Source: Bacteroidota bacterium
Lineage (GTDB): Bacteria > Bacteroidota > Bacteroidia > Bacteroidales > UBA932
DNA: 10,622 nt
Assembly: GCA_017860395.1 (NCBI GenBank)
Contig: JAGDMC010000025.1
Location: forward strand, 1-10,622
Direction of reading: 5' to 3'
Within the stretch, counting starts at the first letter, position 1. Each line of letters opens with the position of its first letter. Position numbers and translations under genes: made by a program. The notes beneath the pieces were generated by a model. It worked only from the letters and a program-made list of their open reading frames with translations. It was not told where the DNA came from and searched no databases. Shown here piece after piece: positions 7,384 through 10,622 of the stretch.

Positions 7384-7918
7384 CGCCTGATGATTTAATT
7401 TCCAGTTTTTCCTTTTCCTTCATTAGATCTCTTCTCAATAATGTAAGCGCAAGGTTCATTCTCTTTTCAATTGCCTTTACACTCACATTTAACCGCTCTG
7501 CAATTTCCGCGTATTTCAGTTCCTCTCCCCTGCTCATTAAAAATGTTGTCCTCACCTTTTCAGGCATTTTAAGCAATACTTCTGAGTATTGTATTTTTAA
7601 CTGCTCGTACTCAACATTTGTTTCGGGAGTATTGGCAGACTCTTCTATTTTTATGGAACCTGAATAATTTAATTCAACTCGTCTCCTCCTTAACTTACTA
7701 ACAATCATATCAGAAGCCATCTTATAGAGAAGTGCCTTATCTTTGACAGGATCAATCTGCATCGATTTTTCCCAGATACGTGTAAAGAGGTCCTGAGCAA
7801 CATCAGAGGCCAGTTCGCTGTCCGAACATCTGTAATACAGATATCTTCTGATGGCATCAAAATATGTATCGAAAAGCTTTTTAAACTCCTCCTTTCTCAA
7901 TTTCCCTTCTTTTAACAT
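7376..7918 (-). CDS. ECF-type RNA polymerase sigma factor (FecI-like)
   Basis: This 180-residue protein has the two-domain plan of extracytoplasmic-function sigma factors. Region 2 spans ~12-80 (FKKLFDTYFDAIRRYLYYR, then DVAQDLFTRIWE, which binds the polymerase and the -10 element). A linker (~81-108) follows. Region 4 spans ~110-165, with the helix-turn-helix YAEIAERLNVSVKAIEKRM that reads the -35 element. Length and motifs are typical of the Bacteroidota sigma factors paired with FecR and TonB receptors. It is the first gene of the sigma-FecR-receptor operon and overlaps fecR by 8 bases. It is expected to be held or activated by that FecR and to transcribe the receptor genes, but its targets are inference. 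The ATG at 7918 has no clear Shine-Dalgarno; an upstream terminator bounds the operon. Confidence 0.94.
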   Translation of the reverse strand: MLKEGKLRKEEFKKLFDTYFDAIRRYLYYRCSDSELASDVAQDLFTRIWEKSMQIDPVKDKALLYKMASDMIVSKLRRRRVELNYSGSIKIEESANTPETNVEYEQLKIQYSEVLLKMPEKVRTTFLMSRGEELKYAEIAERLNVSVKAIEKRMNLALTLLRRDLMKEKEKLEIKSSGDE

Positions 7919-7944
7919 TATACCGAATTAATTGCTCTGAACCC

Positions 7945-7957
7945 TACCGCTAAGTTA
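7945..7957 (-). promoter_or_regulatory. Possible promoter element of the sigma-FecR-receptor operon
   Basis: On the - strand TAACTTAG (7957-7950) differs from TAnnTTTG at one position and lies 31 bases before the sigma ATG. A TTTG lies 17 bases upstream, inside the SusD terminator loop, which is shorter than the usual 19-21 spacing. The overlapping word AGCGGTA (7951-7945) recurs before the DUF2202 gene. The evidence is weak. Confidence 0.25.
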
Positions 7958-7995
7958 TAAAAAAAGGGGCCGCCCAAAAAATGGTCCGCCCCTTA
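7958..7995 (-). terminator. Intrinsic terminator of the susCD operon
   Basis: On the - strand AAGGGGC (7994-7988) pairs with GCCCCTT (7970-7964). Further imperfect G-C pairing continues inward, the loop is T-rich, and a run of seven T follows (7965-7959). It starts 21 bases beyond the SusD stop codon and ends 40 bases before the sigma gene, so the SusCD pair and the sigma operon are probably separate transcripts, perhaps with some readthrough. Confidence 0.82.
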
Positions 7996-8015
7996 AATTA
8001 ATTAAGAAAGTAATA

Positions 8016-9605
8016 TTACTTAGCCCACCAAAGTTTAGTATTGTATTTGTCACCACCTATACTGGTAGCAGCAGCTTCAACATTAGCTTTGTTAAGAGTA
8101 TACTCGTTTGAATCATAAAGCAGACGAGGAACGATGTCTGTACCGGTAGGATTAGATGCTACGAAAGCAATTGTACCGTTTGTAAGTTCGCCCGGTTTAA
8201 CAATTGATTTAGGGAATCCTGTTCTGCGGTATTCACTCCATGCTTCAAAACCCTGAGTAAACAAGTGCATATACTTTTGAGTAAGTACAATTTCTTGTTT
8301 TCCTGCGGTAGTAGCGGCATCGAATTTAGCAAGAACACCGGTTATATATGCATTAACTGCAGCATTGTAAACATCGGCTGTACCATATTCATCTGCGGCT
8401 TTAACACCCCATTGTTCGAAAGATGCTCTCATGGCAGCTTCAAAAGAAACCTTATCCCAATCATTCACTTCACATTTCATGAATTCAACAGTTGCATAGT
8501 CAATAAATACTGACCAGAAGTCTGCCTGAATAATAAGCGGAGAAGGTAATCTGTATAAGCTGATAACTTTAGCTGTATTTGAAGCAACAAATTGTTTTGT
8601 GTCTGCGTCAGACATTCCGTAAGGAACACCCATTGTTCTTCCTACATTATAGTTAGAAGCTCCGATATAGATTCTGAAACGAGGGTCAACAAGCCCTGCA
8701 AAAGGATTTGTATAGCCTTTATCTGTATCATTTACACCATTTAACAAACCTACAAACTGCTTGGTAAGGGTAAAGTCATTTCTCTTGCCTACAATAAATC
8801 CGTTATAAAGAGGAGCTTCGTTAGGAGCACCAGGACCGGAGAACTGAATAACTGCGTTATCATCATTGGACTCCATAACACCTTCTGCTATAATAGCTTT
8901 GGCAACGGTTTTCCAGTCAGATTTAACATTCGATTGACGAACAACCAGTCTAAGACGAAGTGAGTTACCAAACTTAATCCATTTGTCAATATCACCGCCA
9001 AACATTACATCACCTTGTGTCCATCCCTTTTGAGCTGTCTTAAGAGCATCAACTGCTGTTTTTGCATCTGCCAGAAGTTTAGGGAAAAGAGTACTTTGTT
9101 TGTCATATTTTGGCTGGAGAATTGTACCAATTTGTAGAGCTTCGGTATAAGGAACGTCTCCAAATGTTTCTGCAAGCATCTCAACGGCCCAGATTATCAT
9201 CAGTTTTGAAGTGGCAATCTGAACTGCATTGTCACCATATACCGACATAGCGGCTTTGGTATCAGCATTTGTATTAAGGTTGATGATATCCTGGAAATTC
9301 TGAAGGTTAAAATAAGTATTCCTTGAGAATGCATCAGTTGTTCCCTGTCTGAAGATATATCTGTCTTCAGAAGTGTAGTTTCTCTGTGCCCAGTACTGAG
9401 CACACAAAAGAGACTGGCGGCCTGAATTCCAAACATCAAATGTAGTGTACCCCAATTGTCTTTGAGCATATGTCATAACATAAGGAGTAGGAACCTTTGT
9501 TGTTGAGTTGGGGCTGTTGTTGATTTCATCAAAGTTTTTGTCACAGCCTGTTAATAAAATAGGCAGTGCCAAAAGAGCATAAAATAGTTTTTTTATTGTA
9601 TTCAT
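8016..9605 (-). CDS. SusD/RagB-like nutrient-binding lipoprotein (SusD-like_2 type)
   Basis: This 529-residue surface lipoprotein forms the lid of a SusCD import complex. The signal peptide is MNTIKKLFYALLALPILLTG with the lipidated Cys at 21 (lipobox LTGC). The next residues, DKNFDEINNSPN, are the usual opening of SusD-like_2 proteins. Typical helical-repeat motifs follow: EMLAETFGDVPYTEALQ (~142-158), KYDKQSTLFPKLLADA (~166-181), KWIKFGNSLRLRL (~208-220) and, near the C-terminus, EAWSEYRRTGFP (~454-465). I chose the ATG at 9605 over the one at 9614: GGAG at 9618-9615 is 9 bases before the former but touches the latter. The gene starts 19 bases after the SusC stop codon, so the two are co-transcribed, and it is followed by a terminator. 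The substrate cannot be told; no degradative enzyme is encoded nearby. Confidence 0.94.
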   Translation of the reverse strand: MNTIKKLFYALLALPILLTGCDKNFDEINNSPNSTTKVPTPYVMTYAQRQLGYTTFDVWNSGRQSLLCAQYWAQRNYTSEDRYIFRQGTTDAFSRNTYFNLQNFQDIINLNTNADTKAAMSVYGDNAVQIATSKLMIIWAVEMLAETFGDVPYTEALQIGTILQPKYDKQSTLFPKLLADAKTAVDALKTAQKGWTQGDVMFGGDIDKWIKFGNSLRLRLVVRQSNVKSDWKTVAKAIIAEGVMESNDDNAVIQFSGPGAPNEAPLYNGFIVGKRNDFTLTKQFVGLLNGVNDTDKGYTNPFAGLVDPRFRIYIGASNYNVGRTMGVPYGMSDADTKQFVASNTAKVISLYRLPSPLIIQADFWSVFIDYATVEFMKCEVNDWDKVSFEAAMRASFEQWGVKAADEYGTADVYNAAVNAYITGVLAKFDAATTAGKQEIVLTQKYMHLFTQGFEAWSEYRRTGFPKSIVKPGELTNGTIAFVASNPTGTDIVPRLLYDSNEYTLNKANVEAAATSIGGDKYNTKLWWAK

Positions 9606-9614
9606 ATATAGCAT

Positions 9615-9618
9615 CTCC
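9615..9618 (-). promoter_or_regulatory. Shine-Dalgarno site that decides the susD start
   Basis: GGAG on the - strand is 9 bases upstream of the ATG at 9605-9603 and directly abuts the ATG at 9614-9612. This favours initiation at 9605, which also yields a normal 21-residue lipoprotein signal peptide. Confidence 0.65.
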
Positions 9619-9624
9619 TATTAT

Positions 9625-10622
9625 TTAAAAGTTAAAGCTTAGGCTGAAACCATAAGATCTTGTTGATGGAATATATCCACCCTCAATACCTTGTGCATTA
9701 GATCCGGCCATTTGTAGATATTCAGGATCAAAGTGCTGAGTAGCAGCTCCAAAAATAGCCAGGTTACGGCCAAAAGCAGATACACGCAGTTGTTTGATAG
9801 GACCAGTGAATTTAGAAGGAACGGTATAACCTAAACGAACTTCGCGAAGTTTAATGTAATCTGTACTGAAAACGTTACTTTCGTCATTTTGGTCATAGTG
9901 ATATACACCCCATGATTCTGCATCAAGTGCTGAAGTGTTTTTAACAGGAGTAGTTGAAGCGGCACCTGTAGCAGTTGTATAGACGAATTTCTTTGTAGCG
10001 GCGTCATATTTACCATAGTAACCATCAATAGTAACACCTTTATCACGAATGTCTATACCATCCTGAATTGCTGTTTCTGCAAGCAAACCAGAGTACATAC
10101 CCCACATATAAGATGTGTAGTACATATGTCCGCCTCTTTGCATATCAATCAGAATACTCATGTCAAATCCTTTAAAGCTGAATGAGTTTGTCAAACCTGC
10201 TGTGAAATTAGGTGTAGCATTTCCGATAGGTTGTATTGGAGTTGCTGCATAATAACCTGTTGAAGGGTTGATAAGTTTGTTGCCTGCATCGTCATATACA
10301 AAGCCGGTACCATAAATAACCGGATAAGAAGAACCTTTGAATGCACCGGATTTAACACGGAACGGAGCGTTTTGCAGGTTCAGGTAATCAAGACCTTCTG
10401 CAATGGAAACAACTTCATTCTTAAGTGTTGATGCGTTAAGCTGAATATCCCAAGTAAAATTGGTTGTTTTAACAGGAACAACATTAAGGGTTAATTCAAA
10501 ACCACTGTTGTTCATCTGACCAGAGTTAATATACTTGCTTGTATATCCTGTTGCACCTGAAACCATAACCGGAACGATTTGGTCGTAAGTGTTTTTCTGA
10601 TAGTAAGAAGCATCAAAACCAA
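9625..10622 (-). CDS. SusC/RagA-like TonB-dependent transporter, C-terminal part (5' end outside window)
   Basis: The frame is open through the right edge, leaving 331 visible C-terminal residues of a protein that is usually about 1000 residues long. The first visible stretch, GFDASYYQKNTYDQI, followed by VSGATGYTSKYINSGQMNNSGFEL, is highly typical of the SusC barrel. Further typical motifs are IGNATPNFTAGLTNSFSFKGFDMSILIDMQRGG, split around visible residue ~140, DYIKLREVRLGYT, and RVSAFGRNLAIF. The protein ends in SLSFNF, a proper outer-membrane barrel terminus with a final Phe. It is the TonB-driven channel partner of the SusD lipoprotein encoded 19 bases downstream. The plug and N-terminal domains lie outside the window, so whether it carries its own STN signalling domain cannot be judged, and its substrate is unknown. 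Confidence 0.95.
   Translation of the reverse strand, partial: GFDASYYQKNTYDQIVPVMVSGATGYTSKYINSGQMNNSGFELTLNVVPVKTTNFTWDIQLNASTLKNEVVSIAEGLDYLNLQNAPFRVKSGAFKGSSYPVIYGTGFVYDDAGNKLINPSTGYYAATPIQPIGNATPNFTAGLTNSFSFKGFDMSILIDMQRGGHMYYTSYMWGMYSGLLAETAIQDGIDIRDKGVTIDGYYGKYDAATKKFVYTTATGAASTTPVKNTSALDAESWGVYHYDQNDESNVFSTDYIKLREVRLGYTVPSKFTGPIKQLRVSAFGRNLAIFGAATQHFDPEYLQMAGSNAQGIEGGYIPSTRSYGFSLSFNF

Noticed and set aside
7356..7667. A + strand 103-residue open frame opposite the sigma factor
   Set aside because: It is antisense to region 4 and the linker of a clear sigma factor; its Phe/Ser-rich composition is the reverse-strand product of Lys/Glu codons.
9606..9614. ATG at 9614 as the susD start
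   Set aside because: The GGAG site touches this codon, leaving no spacing; the ATG at 9605 has a proper 9-base gap.
10564..10566. A gene start for the SusC-like protein at 10566
   Set aside because: That Met is internal; the frame continues open to the window edge with typical SusC barrel sequence.
1..10622. CRISPR arrays, tRNA or rRNA genes, insertion sequences, phage genes or defence systems
   Set aside because: No regular repeat array, structural RNA signature, transposase, integrase or defence domain was seen on either strand.

Overview
The window looks like chromosomal DNA of an anaerobic member of the Bacteroidota, probably near the Bacteroidales; the exact genus cannot be read from it. 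The evidence is a SusC/SusD outer-membrane pair, a FecI/FecR/TonB-receptor signalling set, surface-type lipoproteins, one good match to the Bacteroidota promoter consensus (TTG, 19 bases, TAAATTTG), mostly weak Shine-Dalgarno sites, AT-rich DNA and an oxygen-sensitive [FeFe]-hydrogenase.

Layout. On the + strand, positions 1-792 hold the C-terminal part of an [FeFe]-hydrogenase catalytic subunit, closed by a clear intrinsic terminator (821-854). A Bacteroidota-type promoter (863-892) then drives a membrane sensor histidine kinase (936-3083) with a LytS-type membrane domain, PAS, GAF-like, HisKA and HATPase regions, and no adjacent response regulator. From there to the right edge every gene is on the - strand. 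Read in their own direction (right to left) they are: the end of a SusC-like TonB-dependent transporter (9625-10622, cut by the window), its SusD-like lipoprotein (8016-9605), a terminator (7958-7995), an ECF sigma factor (7376-7918), a FecR-type anti-sigma regulator (6580-7383), a FecA-like TonB-dependent receptor with an N-terminal STN signalling domain (4134-6578), and a DUF2202 ferritin-like lipoprotein (3170-4057) with its own terminator (3113-3147).

How the genes work together. Sigma factor, FecR and receptor are packed with an 8-base overlap and a 1-base gap. They form a textbook trans-envelope relay: the receptor binds a ligand at the surface, its periplasmic STN domain contacts FecR, and FecR frees or activates the sigma factor. 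The targets cannot be proved here. Candidates are the operon itself, the DUF2202 lipoprotein 76 bases downstream, and the SusCD pair next door. No glycosidase, protease, sulfatase or siderophore gene lies in the window, so the imported substrate remains unknown.

No wholly new system is evident. The points most worth a second look are the DUF2202 ferritin-like lipoprotein attached to the surface-signalling operon, the repeat structure between it and the receptor gene, and the TTG start of the receptor. There is no gene-free stretch over 300 bases, and no tRNA, rRNA, CRISPR array or mobile element was seen.
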